Positions 1 to 9,305 of a stretch of DNA of 64,000 nucleotides are shown in pieces. A program made the position numbers and the translations under genes. The stretch spans positions 930,001 through 994,000 of the forward strand of contig CAWBKU010000004.1 in assembly GCA_963789535.1 (NCBI GenBank), in the 5' to 3' direction. Position 1 is the stretch's first letter. Every line of letters begins with the position of its first letter. A model generated the notes under the pieces. That model was not told where the DNA came from and did no database searches. It saw only the letters and a program-made list of their open reading frames with translations. The DNA comes from CAVXHQ01 sp963789535 (GTDB lineage Bacteria; Pseudomonadota; Alphaproteobacteria; Rhodobacterales; Rhodobacteraceae).

Positions 1-122
1 ACTATCCCGTGGTGCAGGCAGGTGTCCTTGCCATCGCCACGATATTCATCGTCGTGACCTTGCTGACGGATCTCGTCGTCGGATGGCTCGATCCGCGGGT
101 AGTGGACGGGGGTGCGAAATGA
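1..122 (+). CDS. Peptide-type ABC transporter permease, DppB-like (C-terminal 39 residues only)
   Basis: Only the 3' end lies in the window. The frame from base 3 to the TGA at 120-122 gives a last membrane helix followed by TDLVVGWLDPRVV, the usual C-terminus of DppB/OppB permeases (a cytoplasmic LYxxxDPRVR-type tail). The stop overlaps the ATG of the next permease (ATGA), so the two are translationally coupled. It is the first visible gene of a dppBCDF-hydrolase-binding protein operon. The function rests on the tail motif plus context. Confidence 0.85.
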   Translation, partial: YPVVQAGVLAIATIFIVVTLLTDLVVGWLDPRVVDGGAK

Positions 123-964
123 CCGCCACGGTCCTGTCCCCGGCCCCGCTGAGACGCCGCAACACCATGCTAGTCGCGGGTCTTGCCATTCTTGCACTGC
201 TCGCGGGCGTAGCCGCATTGGCGCCGTGGATCGCGCCGCACGACCCCGAGGCGATGGACATCGAACGGATCATGGCCGCGCCGAGCCTTCGGCATTGGTT
301 CGGGTCGGACGTCTTCGGGCGCGACGTGCTCAGCCGCGTGATCTATGGCATGAGGATCAGCCTTCTCGTTTCGCTGTCCGCGGTCGCCGTCTCTCTCGTC
401 GTGGCCGTGCCCCTGGGGCTTGTGGCGGGCTACTTCGGCAGTTGGGTCGACAGCGCGATCAGCCGGGTTCTCGACATGATCCTCGTGCTGCCCGCGATGC
501 TGCTGGCAATCACCCTCATCGCAATCCTCGGCCCCGGCAGTGTCGTCGCGGCGCTCGCCATCGCCGTCATCTATCTGCCGATCCTCGGGCGCGTCATGCG
601 GACGAGCACCCTCGTCGTTGCGCGGGCCGACTATGTCTCGGGCGCACGGGCGCGGGGCGTAGGGCATCTACGGACGATCCTCGGCCATGTCGCACCAAAC
701 GCCATTGGCCCGGTCATCGTGCAGGCCTCGGTCCTAAGCGCCTTTGCCCTGCAACTCGAAGCAGGTCTCAGCTTTCTGGGCCTCGGGACGCAGCCGCCGA
801 CGCCGTCGCTCGGCGGCATGCTTTCCGAGGGCCGCGACGTCCTCAGTATCGCGCCATGGGTCGAGGTGTTTCCGGGTCTCGCCATCATGGTCGCGGTGCT
901 CGCGTTCAGTGCGGTGGGCGCTGGGCTGCGCGCCGCGCTCGACCCGGCGGGGGTCGCGGAATGA
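119..964 (+). CDS. Peptide-type ABC transporter permease, DppC-like
   Basis: Inner-membrane subunit of a dipeptide/oligopeptide-family ABC importer, 281 residues. A short cytoplasmic N-terminus leads into a first helix, then a periplasmic loop with the FGSDVFGRDVLSR motif typical of DppC. Several helices follow, and an EAA loop (around residues 175-195, GARARGVGHLRTILGHVAPN) that contacts the ATPases. The C-terminus has the familiar FLGLGTQPPTPSLGGML block. I chose ATG 119, not an upstream in-frame ATG at 83, because it overlaps the stop of the preceding permease and begins the conserved protein. The stop overlaps the dppD start at 961. The substrate cannot be told from the permease. Confidence 0.93.
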   Translation: MTATVLSPAPLRRRNTMLVAGLAILALLAGVAALAPWIAPHDPEAMDIERIMAAPSLRHWFGSDVFGRDVLSRVIYGMRISLLVSLSAVAVSLVVAVPLGLVAGYFGSWVDSAISRVLDMILVLPAMLLAITLIAILGPGSVVAALAIAVIYLPILGRVMRTSTLVVARADYVSGARARGVGHLRTILGHVAPNAIGPVIVQASVLSAFALQLEAGLSFLGLGTQPPTPSLGGMLSEGRDVLSIAPWVEVFPGLAIMVAVLAFSAVGAGLRAALDPAGVAE

Positions 965-1824
965 CGGCGGTGCTCACAGTGCGTGACCTCGACGTGCGTT
1001 TCGGGGGCGGGCCGCTGGCGGTGGCGGGCGTCACGATGGACGTGGCCAAGGGCGAGATATTCGGCCTCGTCGGTGAAAGCGGTAGCGGTAAAAGCACCGT
1101 CGCCAACGCCGTGATGGGCCTCTTGCCCGACGTGGCGCAGGTCGCAGGCAGGATCGCGCTGGGCGGGACCGCACTGACCGGCCTCGACGAGACGGCACTG
1201 CGGGCGCTGCGCGGCAACGAAATGGCGATGATCTTTCAGGATGCATCGGCCAGCCTCGATCCGACATGGTCGGTCGGCGACCAGATCGCAGAGACGATCC
1301 GCGCGCACCGCAGCATCAGCGCGCGCGCGGCGCGGACGCAGGCGACGCGCATGATGGAAGAGGTCGGCATCCGCGACGCCGGCGCCCGCTACCGCGACCC
1401 GCCGCACCGGTTCTCGGGCGGGATGCGGCAGCGCATCGTGATCGCCGCCGCCCTTGCTAACGCGCCCCGCCTGCTCATCGCGGATGAGCCGACGACGGCC
1501 CTCGACGTGACGGTGCAGGCACAGGTCCTCGGCCTCATCGACAGGATGCGCCACGACCGCGGCTCTGCCGTCCTGCTCATTACCCACGACCTCGGGGTCG
1601 TCGGCCAGATCTGCGACCGGGTCGGCGTCATGTATCGCGGCCACCTGCTCGAGGTCGCCGCAACTGCCGACCTGTTCGAACGACCTGAGCATCCCTACAC
1701 CCGCGCCCTCCTCGCCGCCAATCCGGCGAGCGCACCGCGCGGCAGTCGCCTGCCGGTCATCCCGCCCGAATGGAGCGTCGAGAGCCTGACCGACGCGCAG
1801 GCTGGAGATACCGCTCATGGCTGA
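961..1824 (+). CDS. Peptide-type ABC transporter ATP-binding protein, DppD-like
   Basis: Cytoplasmic ATPase of the importer, 287 residues. Walker A GESGSGKS lies at residues 38-45, the Q-loop in MIFQDASASLDP, the signature FSGGMRQR near residue 150, Walker B LLIADEP about 20 residues later, and the H-loop in LLITHDLGVV. The C-terminal tail after HPYTRALLAANP is short and lacks the Cys cluster of many OppD/DppD proteins. The start overlaps the dppC stop (ATGA). It should pair with the following DppF-like ATPase, whose gene is frameshifted in this sequence. Confidence 0.92.
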   Translation: MTAVLTVRDLDVRFGGGPLAVAGVTMDVAKGEIFGLVGESGSGKSTVANAVMGLLPDVAQVAGRIALGGTALTGLDETALRALRGNEMAMIFQDASASLDPTWSVGDQIAETIRAHRSISARAARTQATRMMEEVGIRDAGARYRDPPHRFSGGMRQRIVIAAALANAPRLLIADEPTTALDVTVQAQVLGLIDRMRHDRGSAVLLITHDLGVVGQICDRVGVMYRGHLLEVAATADLFERPEHPYTRALLAANPASAPRGSRLPVIPPEWSVESLTDAQAGDTAHG

Positions 1825-2609
1825 TCTTCTGGCAGTCGACGGACTGCGCAAGACATTTGCCGCACGCGGAGCGGGATGGCGCAACTCCCGCATCACTGCC
1901 GTCGAAGGCGTATCGCTGCGCCTTCACCGAGGCCGCACCCTCGGTCTCGTCGGCGAAGTCCGGCAGCGGCAAGAGCACGTTGGGCCGGTGCATCCTGGGC
2001 CTCGCCACCCCTGACGCGGGCAGCATCGTCTTCGACGGCCGCGAGGTTGGCGGCCTGCGGGGCCGCGCTCGAAGCGAGTTCCGCCGCCGGGTGCAGCCGG
2101 TTTTTCAGGATCCCTGGGGCAGCCTCGACCCGCGCTGGCCGATCGCCCGCAGCGTGCGCGAGGCGCTGGACGGGTTCGGCATCGGGTCCCCGGCGGATCG
2201 GGGTGCCCGGGTCCGCGATCTCTTTCACCGGGTCGGCCTTGACCCTGCCCTCGGTCCGCGTCTGCCCGCGACGCTGTCGGGCGGTCAGCGCCAGCGCGTC
2301 GCCATTGCCGCGGCTCTCGCAAGCGAGCCCGACCTCATCATCGCCGACGAGCCCGTCAGTGCGCTCGACATGTCGGTGCAGGCCCAGATCCTTAACCTGT
2401 TCATGGACCTTCAGGACGACCTCGGCGTCGGGTTCCTGTTCGTCACCCACGACCTCGGCGTCGTCGAACACGTCAGCCACGACATCGCCGTCATGCACCG
2501 CGGCCGTCTGGTCGAGACGGGCCCGACCGAAACCGTGATGCACGCCCCGACGCAGGACTATACCCGCAGCCTTCTCGCTGCGATTCCTCGCCCCCGCCAC
2601 CTCGCCTGA
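1817..2609 (+). pseudogene. Peptide-type ABC ATP-binding protein, DppF-like, frameshifted in Walker A
   Basis: The gene starts at ATG 1817, overlapping the 3' end of dppD, and reads MADLLAVDGLRKTF in one frame up to LGLVGE. At about 1955-1957 an extra A (GAAGTCC where GAGTCC is expected) shifts the frame. Removing it restores GESGSGKS and a full ATPase continuing to 2609, with signature LSGGQRQR, Walker B LIIADEP and the H-loop FVTHDLGVV. As written, translation would end at 2014 after about 65 residues. Everything downstream is well conserved, so this is either a one-base sequencing error in an AA run or a very recent mutation. Confidence 0.85.
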
Positions 2610-2625
2610 CCGAAAGGACACGACC

Positions 2626-3430
2626 ATGCCGATGACGACCCTGAACGGAACCCAATTCAATTATCAGATCGACAACGAGGACGGGGCCGACACCATCGTC
2701 CTGATCAACGGCCTCGCCGACGACCTCACTTCTTGGGGGTTCCAGGTCCCCGATTTCGTCGCCGCCGGATACCGCGTCGTCAGCTTCGACAACCGTGGCA
2801 TCGGCAAATCTGACCGGCCCGCCGGCGCCTATACCTCGCGGATGATGGCCGACGACGCCAAGGCCCTCGTGGACGGCCTGGGCATCAGCGGATTTCACCT
2901 GATGGGCGTGTCGATGGGTGGGATGATCGCGCAGGAATACGCGCTCGCCTATCCGGACGACCTGAAATCGGCGGCATTCGTCTGCACCTACGGTGTCGCC
3001 GATCCGTTCTGCCAGAACATGTTCGCCCTGTGGGCCGACATCGCCCGCGAGATCTCGGTGCCCTTCGTCATGCGCGACGTGGCGCTTTGGGCATTCACTG
3101 GGCCGTTCTTCGACGAACGCCCCGCCGATGCGGCGGAATTCGCCGAGGCCATGGCCGGTCTCGACATGTCGGTCGCGGCATATCTGTCGCAGCTCAACGT
3201 GATCCGGCAGCACGACGCCGTCGTTCGGGTCAGGGATTCTGAAGATGCCGGTGCTCGTGCTGGCGGGCGAAGAGGACATCCTGATCCCCGTGCGCCTGTC
3301 CCGCCGCCTGCATGAGGCGATCCCCGGATCGACATGGGCCACCACCCCCGGCGGCCACGCCTGCCTGTGGGAGAGCCCGACCCCTTTCAATGCTGCCTAC
3401 CTCGACTACCTGAAATCCCTGTCCGCCTGA
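2626..3430 (+). pseudogene. Alpha/beta hydrolase, frameshifted near the catalytic-Asp region
   Basis: The alpha/beta-hydrolase fold begins at ATG 2626 behind GAAAGGA. The oxyanion segment is LINGLADDLTSW, the strand FDNRGIGKSDRP follows, and the nucleophile elbow is GVSMGGMIAQ. Around 3236-3238 an extra T (GATTCTG for GATCTG) shifts the frame. The rest reads from KMPVLVLAGEEDILIPV, which carries the acid residue, through HACLWE (catalytic His) to the TGA at 3428-3430. The family includes 3-oxoadipate enol-lactonase-like and amide or ester hydrolases. The position inside an ABC uptake operon suggests it cleaves the imported compound. The substrate is unknown. Confidence 0.8.
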
Positions 3431-3459
3431 CCTCAGCCCTCCCGAAAGGAGACCTGCCC

Positions 3460-5001
3460 ATGCCCCTCGGAACCTTGACCTCCCGTCTGCGTCGGTCCGC
3501 CGCCGCTTGTGCGCTCGCCCTTCTCACCACCCTCCCCGCATCGGCCGTGATGGCTCAAGACATCGTGCCGGGCGGCGACCTGCGCGCGGCCCTGACCGGA
3601 GAGCCCGACGTGCTCGATCCGGCGACCTCGTCGATCTACACCGGCGCGCAAGTCTACGAAGGCATCTTTTCAAAGCTGATCGACATCGACGCGGACGGCA
3701 ACTTCGTGGCCGACCTCGCCACCGATTGGACACAGACCGACGAGACCACCTGGTCCTTCACGTTGCGCGACGGCGTCACCTTTCACAACGGCGAGGCCTT
3801 CACCTCCGAGGACGTGAAATACAGCTTCGAGCGAATTCTCGATCCTGCCACCGCCAGCGCCTATGCCGGCCTCTATTCGCAGATCGACAGCATCGAGACG
3901 CCCGACCCGATGACGGTCGTGTTTCACCTGTCGTCGCCGTTCGGCCCGTTCCTGACTAACATGGCGACCAACGGCCAAATCGTGAACCGGACCGCCATCG
4001 AGACCGGCGACCCCGCGCGCGGCCCCGTGGGCACCGGCCCGTTCAAATTCGTCGAATGGGTGCAGGGCGACCACATCACTATGACCCGCAACGACGACTA
4101 CTACGAAGACGGCCACCCCTACCTCGATACGATCACCTTCCGGTTCCTGCCCGTCGACCAGAGCCGGATCACGGCTCTCACCTCGGGCGAGCTAGACTGG
4201 GTCGACGCGATCCCGCTGCAACTGGTCCCGAGCCTCAGTCAGGACGAGCGGTTCAACTACGTCACCAGCCCTGTCGCCGGTATCCCCGACTACCTCGCGA
4301 TGAACACTGCCGTCCCGCCGTTCGACGACGTGCGCGTCCGCCAGGCTGTGGCGCTGGCCGTCGACCGCGCCGCGATCCGGGCCGTGGCCTACCTCGGCAC
4401 CGGAGAGCTCGGCCTGACCGAGATGCCCACGGGTTCGGTCTGGTATGACGATACGGGCATCTTCGCCGCCGAACGCGACCTCGACCGCGCACGCGAACTG
4501 CTGGCAGAGGCGGGCTATCCCGACGGTCTGAGCATCGAATACTTGGGGCTGACCCAATATCCCGAACTGCTCAAGACCGGTCAAGTGATCCGCGAATCCC
4601 TCAAAGAGATCGGCATCGACATGACCATCCAGGCCGTCGAGGTATCAGTCTGGTTCGACGCCTTCGTTTCGGGCGGCTATCAGATCACCAGCGCCTACCA
4701 GGAACGGACCATAGATCCCGACAACTTCTACACTCTCGTCCTGAGGTCCGGCGCACCGGTCAACACGACGGCCTACGTCAACCCCGATCTGGACGCGCTG
4801 ATCGACGCGGCCGCTGCCGGGACGGACATGGCGGAGCGCATGACCCTCTACCAGCAGATCCGCGAAATCGCGACAGCGGATGCGCCGCTGGTGTTCACCC
4901 ATTTTGAAACGCTCAACTACCTGATGTCGAACACGGTCGCCGGTTCGACGATCACGCCGACACTGAGCCTTCATATGGAGGACGTCGGCTTTACCGAGTA
5001 G
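3460..5001 (+). CDS. ABC transporter substrate-binding protein, SBP family 5 (DppA/OppA-like)
   Basis: Periplasmic solute-binding protein of 513 residues. It opens with an arginine-rich n-region, a hydrophobic core and an ASAVMAQD cleavage region, so it is a Sec-exported protein. Conserved family-5 blocks follow: FTLRDGVTFHNGE, DVKYSFERI, GTGPFKFVEW, and the C-terminal DNFYTLVLRSG region. ATG 3460 sits behind AAGGAGACC. It is the last gene of the first ABC operon and is followed by a strong hairpin at 5021-5049. Family-5 proteins bind peptides, nickel, opines, sugars and other ligands, so the ligand is not predictable here. Confidence 0.92.
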   Translation: MPLGTLTSRLRRSAAACALALLTTLPASAVMAQDIVPGGDLRAALTGEPDVLDPATSSIYTGAQVYEGIFSKLIDIDADGNFVADLATDWTQTDETTWSFTLRDGVTFHNGEAFTSEDVKYSFERILDPATASAYAGLYSQIDSIETPDPMTVVFHLSSPFGPFLTNMATNGQIVNRTAIETGDPARGPVGTGPFKFVEWVQGDHITMTRNDDYYEDGHPYLDTITFRFLPVDQSRITALTSGELDWVDAIPLQLVPSLSQDERFNYVTSPVAGIPDYLAMNTAVPPFDDVRVRQAVALAVDRAAIRAVAYLGTGELGLTEMPTGSVWYDDTGIFAAERDLDRARELLAEAGYPDGLSIEYLGLTQYPELLKTGQVIRESLKEIGIDMTIQAVEVSVWFDAFVSGGYQITSAYQERTIDPDNFYTLVLRSGAPVNTTAYVNPDLDALIDAAAAGTDMAERMTLYQQIREIATADAPLVFTHFETLNYLMSNTVAGSTITPTLSLHMEDVGFTE

Positions 5002-5020
5002 TGGCATGCCAAATGCGCAC

Positions 5021-5049
5021 GCGACATCCCGCCCTTGGCGGGGTGTCGC
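5021..5049 (+). terminator. Strong hairpin after the first ABC operon
   Basis: The 13-nt arms at 5021-5033 and 5037-5049 are complementary apart from one G-T wobble, with a 3-nt loop. The hairpin starts 20 nt after the binding-protein stop and is followed only by a weak T/A stretch. It should end or attenuate the operon. Its position also argues against starting the next gene at the GTG at 5001. Confidence 0.65.
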
Positions 5050-5084
5050 TACTTAAAGCGGATGCAGGCATCCCAGTCCCGAGA

Positions 5085-7532
5085 ATGCCGGATCAGGTTG
5101 CCGGCGCGAAGGTATGTCCTAGGGTAGCCGTCGTGGGATCACCGATCGACAGTGTTGGGCGCCCCCGGGCGCAGAAAGCGTCGGCGAGGTTGTCGGTGTC
5201 GGTTTCGCGCGCGGTGCTGGTAGAGCGCCTACATGGCACCACGCGCCCGGTCGTCGTCTTGTCGGCCGACGCCGGGATGGGAAAGACCGTCCTTCTCGAT
5301 TTATTGAAGCGGCGTTCCGATGAGGTGGCCGGCAGCGGGGTGGTGTATCTCGACGCGGGAACGGCGCTGAGTCTCGATGTTATCATGCCTCCTCCGGATG
5401 GCACGCAATTGGTCGTCGCGATGCGGCCCGGATGCCGGGTGCCCGGGCTGGCGCGAGCGCGTCTCTATGGTCTGGTGGAGGACGTCGATAACGACGCACT
5501 CACTTTAACCGTAGACGACATCGCCGCCAGCCTCGGGATCGCACCACTGGAGGCCAAGGCCGTGCACAGGGTGACCGGGGGCTGGCCGTGTCTGCTGGAA
5601 CGCCGCGGGCGAGGCGATGCGAAAGGGGAAGTGAACGGCGACGATGCCGTGCTAATCTCCTTTCTCATCGAAGAGATCCTCATGCCGCTCACCCCGGAAA
5701 CCCTCGTTGCCGGACGAGTGCTCTTGCGCGACAATCTGCGTCCCGATCCGGCGGCGCTGCGGGACTTTCCTTTCACGACAGCCGACAGAGGGGACCTTCA
5801 CCCGATCCTGGTGGCCTGCAGGGCTGCGATGTTGCGCGCAATCACGCTCATCCTCGATGAGCAGGCTACCCGCCCTGCCCGGCGCCGCCGGATCGAGGCT
5901 GCGCAGATCGCCCTCGGCGATACGCTCGCGGCCATCGCCTCGGCGCAGTCGACCGGAGATTTCGACGCAGCCCTTTTCCTCGTCGAGGCGGCAGGCGCGG
6001 ACTATATCATCCATCGATACGGCAGCGAGGCGCTGGACGACATCATTTTGGGATTTCCGTCCCACCTCACGACGAGCGCCCCGGCCCTCGTCAATTGCCG
6101 GGCGATGCGCGCGGTCAAACGGGGGGACGTAACGCTCGCGCTGCGCATCGTGCACGATCGATGGGGCATCCGCGCCGACGACCCCAAAGACGCAAGCATC
6201 CCGGTATCGGTCCGGTTCTTCCGCCTGATGCTTCGCGGATGGGAAGATTTCGAGATGCGGCCCGAGCAGCTGGATGCCGGCTATGTGATGCTCGACGAAC
6301 TTGGACCCGATGACGACTTGCGGCGGGGCTCGCTCTACAATTCCATCCTAGAGGTCTATATACGGTCGCGCCGCTTTGCCGAGGCCGACCATGCCGCGAA
6401 CCTCGCCGAAGGGTATTATGCTCGCGCCGGGATCCCAATCCTGTCGTTCTACATCGCGCTGCATCGCGCCATGATCCGACTGTTGCAGAGCGACCCATCC
6501 GGCGCGGCCGGCTTTGCCGCGATGGCGCACATACACCTCTCCCGGTGCGGTTTCGAAAGCCTCAACGACGCCCGGCTGCTTTCGATGCTGGAGGCCTGCA
6601 TCGCCTACGAGCAGGGCAGCCCGGCCGCTTTGACGCGGTTCATCTCCCTCGACCTTGAGGATCTTGCCCAAGGCGAGATCTGGCCCAGCCTCGTCGATCT
6701 CTTGATCCAATACGGGAGCCAAGCTCTGTCCGAGCAGATGGCGACGATGGCCGCACGCAGCTTTCTCGATCACTGGCGGATCTTCGAACGCCGCTCGGAC
6801 GCTTTTGTCAGGCGCATCGACATCCGCGAGGCGATTATTCTGCAGAACGCGAGCCGCTGGCTCGAGGCAGCAAGGCAGGCGACGACGCTCGGTTCCTCGG
6901 TCGACGTGGTCGCAGTCGTGAATCAAGGCGCGGCGCTCGCATGGCTTTACGATCGCGACGATCTGGCGCTGGCGTTGTTCTGGCTGCGACAGTGCGCACA
7001 TGATGCACCTGGAACCCAGGGCCTCGAGGCGGCTCTCGACGCGGTGCTGGCGAACCAGCGACTGACACAACGCCAGCGATTCGGCGCCGAGCTCTGGCGC
7101 GCCGAAGTCCTCCGCCGGGCCCGCCGGTTGAACGAGGCGCAGGCACAGGCGCTGCGCACCTTGCAGACGGCAGCCCGTCTTGGCGCGGTGGCCAGCATCA
7201 GCGAGGAACGGCCTTTCGTTGCTGCACTTCTCGGCAGTCGCCGCATGCGGTCGGCCCTTGAGGCCTCGGCACCCGTGCGCCGTCTGCTGCGCCGCACCGC
7301 CTTGTCGATCCCCGAACGGATGCGTCAGGGCCGGACCTTCGGACTGACGCGACAGGAAAGCCGGATGCTACACGGCCTGAGCGAAGGGGCAACCAACAAG
7401 GCGATGGCGAACGCCATGGGACTGAGCGAAGCGACGGTTAAGTTTCACCTCCGAAATCTCTATGCCAAGTTGGGATGCAGGTCGCGGTCAGAGGCGGTGC
7501 GCACGGCAGCGGCAATGGGACTGATCGCATAA
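5085..7532 (+). CDS. LuxR-family transcriptional regulator, MalT-like large ATP-binding type
   Basis: About 815 residues, the size of MalT/LAL-type regulators. A P-loop-like segment (ADAGMGKT) lies roughly 60 residues from the chosen start, then a long helical, tetratricopeptide-like middle. The C-terminal LuxR HTH begins around FGLTRQESRMLHGLSEG and ends in ATVKFHLRNLYAKLGCRSR. The open frame extends up to a GTG at 5001, but that would run through the 5021-5049 hairpin, so ATG 5085 is preferred with moderate confidence. It lies between the two ABC operons on the same strand. Inference: it senses an inducer linked to the imported compound and controls one or both operons. Confidence 0.85.
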   Translation: MPDQVAGAKVCPRVAVVGSPIDSVGRPRAQKASARLSVSVSRAVLVERLHGTTRPVVVLSADAGMGKTVLLDLLKRRSDEVAGSGVVYLDAGTALSLDVIMPPPDGTQLVVAMRPGCRVPGLARARLYGLVEDVDNDALTLTVDDIAASLGIAPLEAKAVHRVTGGWPCLLERRGRGDAKGEVNGDDAVLISFLIEEILMPLTPETLVAGRVLLRDNLRPDPAALRDFPFTTADRGDLHPILVACRAAMLRAITLILDEQATRPARRRRIEAAQIALGDTLAAIASAQSTGDFDAALFLVEAAGADYIIHRYGSEALDDIILGFPSHLTTSAPALVNCRAMRAVKRGDVTLALRIVHDRWGIRADDPKDASIPVSVRFFRLMLRGWEDFEMRPEQLDAGYVMLDELGPDDDLRRGSLYNSILEVYIRSRRFAEADHAANLAEGYYARAGIPILSFYIALHRAMIRLLQSDPSGAAGFAAMAHIHLSRCGFESLNDARLLSMLEACIAYEQGSPAALTRFISLDLEDLAQGEIWPSLVDLLIQYGSQALSEQMATMAARSFLDHWRIFERRSDAFVRRIDIREAIILQNASRWLEAARQATTLGSSVDVVAVVNQGAALAWLYDRDDLALALFWLRQCAHDAPGTQGLEAALDAVLANQRLTQRQRFGAELWRAEVLRRARRLNEAQAQALRTLQTAARLGAVASISEERPFVAALLGSRRMRSALEASAPVRRLLRRTALSIPERMRQGRTFGLTRQESRMLHGLSEGATNKAMANAMGLSEATVKFHLRNLYAKLGCRSRSEAVRTAAAMGLIA

Positions 7533-7675
7533 ACCTAGCCTTTTTATGCGATAACCTATCCCTCCACCCTCTTGCATCCAACCGGATTGCTGGCAGATGC
7601 TGAAATCCGATGGCGGCCGGTCGCGACCGGATCCACGCCCGATTTGCACACCGCAGCAAACCTCAGGGGGAAATC

Positions 7676-9247
7676 ATGAAAACCCAGCTATGGACCACCT
7701 CGGCCCTCGGCGTCCTCGTCGCCGCCGGCATCGCCGCGCCGACCCTCGCGCAGGACGCGCCGACCGTCGTGACGATGAACACGGTGCAGATCTTCGGGAC
7801 GATCGATCCGGCGAAGATCAGCGACTACACCGACTACATGGCCGCCGTGAACCTCTACGATGGCCTCGTAACCGTCGACGGTGACGGCAATCTGGCGCCT
7901 CAGCTCGCCAGCAGCTGGGAGGTGTCCGACAATGCGACGTCGGTGACATTCACGCTGAACCCGGACGCCCATTTCACGGACGGCTCGCCAGTCGAGGCGG
8001 CAGACGTGATCTACTCGTTCGAGCGGCTGTTGCGGATCAATCAGGGACCAGCGAACCTGTTCGACGGCGTCGTGGCCCCGGGCGCTGTAACCTCCGACGC
8101 GCCTGGCACGGTAACCTTCTCGCTATCTAAGACCTTTGCGCCTTTCATGGCCACCATTCCGGCGTTGATGATTGTCAACTCGGACGTGGTAGAAGAGAAC
8201 GCGGGCGACGACGATGGCCAGACATGGCTCGCCACCAACGTCGCGGGTGCCGGCGCCTACACGCTGTCGAGCTGGGAACGGGGCAGCCGGATGATCATCG
8301 CCGCCGACCCCGATTATTATGGCGGCTGGAACGACAGCCCGATCGACGAGGTCCGCTGGATCGTCACCAACGACGAGGCGACCGTGCGTTCGCTCGCCGC
8401 CTCAGGCGAGTTGACGATGACCTCCCAATTCCAGTCGCCCGATACCTATGCGGCACTCGTAGACATGGGACGCTTCTATATGGAGAGCCAGCCGACCTCG
8501 ACGGCCTTCTATCTCAAGCTCAACAATCAGGTCGCGCCCACCGACGACGTGCACATCCGCCGCGCCATTGCGCTCGCGACGGACTACGACACCATCCGCG
8601 AGGTGATTTTTCCGGGGGAACCGATGAATTCCCCACTGCCCGGTGCCTTCTCCGATTTCCACGCCGACGATCTGCCGGACCTGACCTACGACATGGAGGC
8701 AGCTGCCGCCGAGGTGGCGCAATCGGCCTATGTCGGCCAGCCGATCCCGATCACACTGGGCTATGTAGCGGGCACCATCTTTGAGGAGGAGATCAGCTTG
8801 CTGATGCAGGCCAATCTCGAGGCGCTCGGGTTTGTGGTCACGCAGCAGGCCGATCCTTGGAACCGGGTAACCGAGATCGCGACGGACGTGGCGCAGACCC
8901 CGAACGTGAACCAGATCTTCTTCGGCCCGACCTACCCGAGCCCGGATTCGATGTTCTTTACGCAATATCACTCCGCCGCCGCTGGCACCTGGGCGTCGAT
9001 GGACTGGGCCGCGACGCCGGAACTCGACGCGATGATCGACGCGGCCCGCGCCACCGGCGATACAGCCGAGCAGGCCGAGATCTACAAGGAGATCCAGCGC
9101 GTCCTTATGGCCGAGACCCACACAATTCCGCTTTTGACGCAGACGGTGCAACACGCGATGGACAATTGCCTTCAGGGGTTTCAGGCGGTCCCGATGCAGA
9201 GCTTCGACTACGACTTCACCCGCTACAGCTGGTCCTGTGATAGCTGA
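7676..9247 (+). CDS. ABC transporter substrate-binding protein, SBP family 5
   Basis: Periplasmic binding protein of 523 residues. The signal peptide runs from MKTQLW to about residue 24 with cleavage after PTLAQ. The family-5 motifs are present: FTLNPDAHFTDGSPVEAADVIYSFERL, GAYTLSSWERG, and a C-terminal VQHAMDNCLQGFQ segment. ATG 7676 sits just after a purine-rich AGGGGGAAATC ribosome-binding site. It is the first gene of the second ABC operon and is followed by a strong hairpin before the permease genes, the usual arrangement that lets the binding protein be made in excess. It is only moderately like the binding protein at 3460, so the two transporters probably differ in ligand. Confidence 0.92.
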   Translation: MKTQLWTTSALGVLVAAGIAAPTLAQDAPTVVTMNTVQIFGTIDPAKISDYTDYMAAVNLYDGLVTVDGDGNLAPQLASSWEVSDNATSVTFTLNPDAHFTDGSPVEAADVIYSFERLLRINQGPANLFDGVVAPGAVTSDAPGTVTFSLSKTFAPFMATIPALMIVNSDVVEENAGDDDGQTWLATNVAGAGAYTLSSWERGSRMIIAADPDYYGGWNDSPIDEVRWIVTNDEATVRSLAASGELTMTSQFQSPDTYAALVDMGRFYMESQPTSTAFYLKLNNQVAPTDDVHIRRAIALATDYDTIREVIFPGEPMNSPLPGAFSDFHADDLPDLTYDMEAAAAEVAQSAYVGQPIPITLGYVAGTIFEEEISLLMQANLEALGFVVTQQADPWNRVTEIATDVAQTPNVNQIFFGPTYPSPDSMFFTQYHSAAAGTWASMDWAATPELDAMIDAARATGDTAEQAEIYKEIQRVLMAETHTIPLLTQTVQHAMDNCLQGFQAVPMQSFDYDFTRYSWSCDS

Positions 9248-9253
9248 GGCAAA

Positions 9254-9290
9254 CCGCGTCCCGGCCCCCTTGCGGGCGGCCGGGACGCGG
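9254..9290 (+). terminator. Intercistronic hairpin between binding protein and permease genes
   Basis: A perfect 13-bp stem (9254-9266 with 9278-9290) and an 11-nt loop begin 7 nt after the binding-protein stop. No T-tract follows. In ABC operons such hairpins usually stabilise the upstream message or attenuate readthrough into the membrane-component genes. It is a strong sequence feature, and its role is inferred from position. Confidence 0.65.
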
Positions 9291-9305
9291 GCCGCGGGCT
9301 GAGAC

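Noticed and set aside
5001..5084. Upstream GTG start for the LuxR-type regulator
   Set aside because: It overlaps the binding-protein stop and would translate through the terminator-like hairpin at 5021-5049. The added residues are unlike the family.
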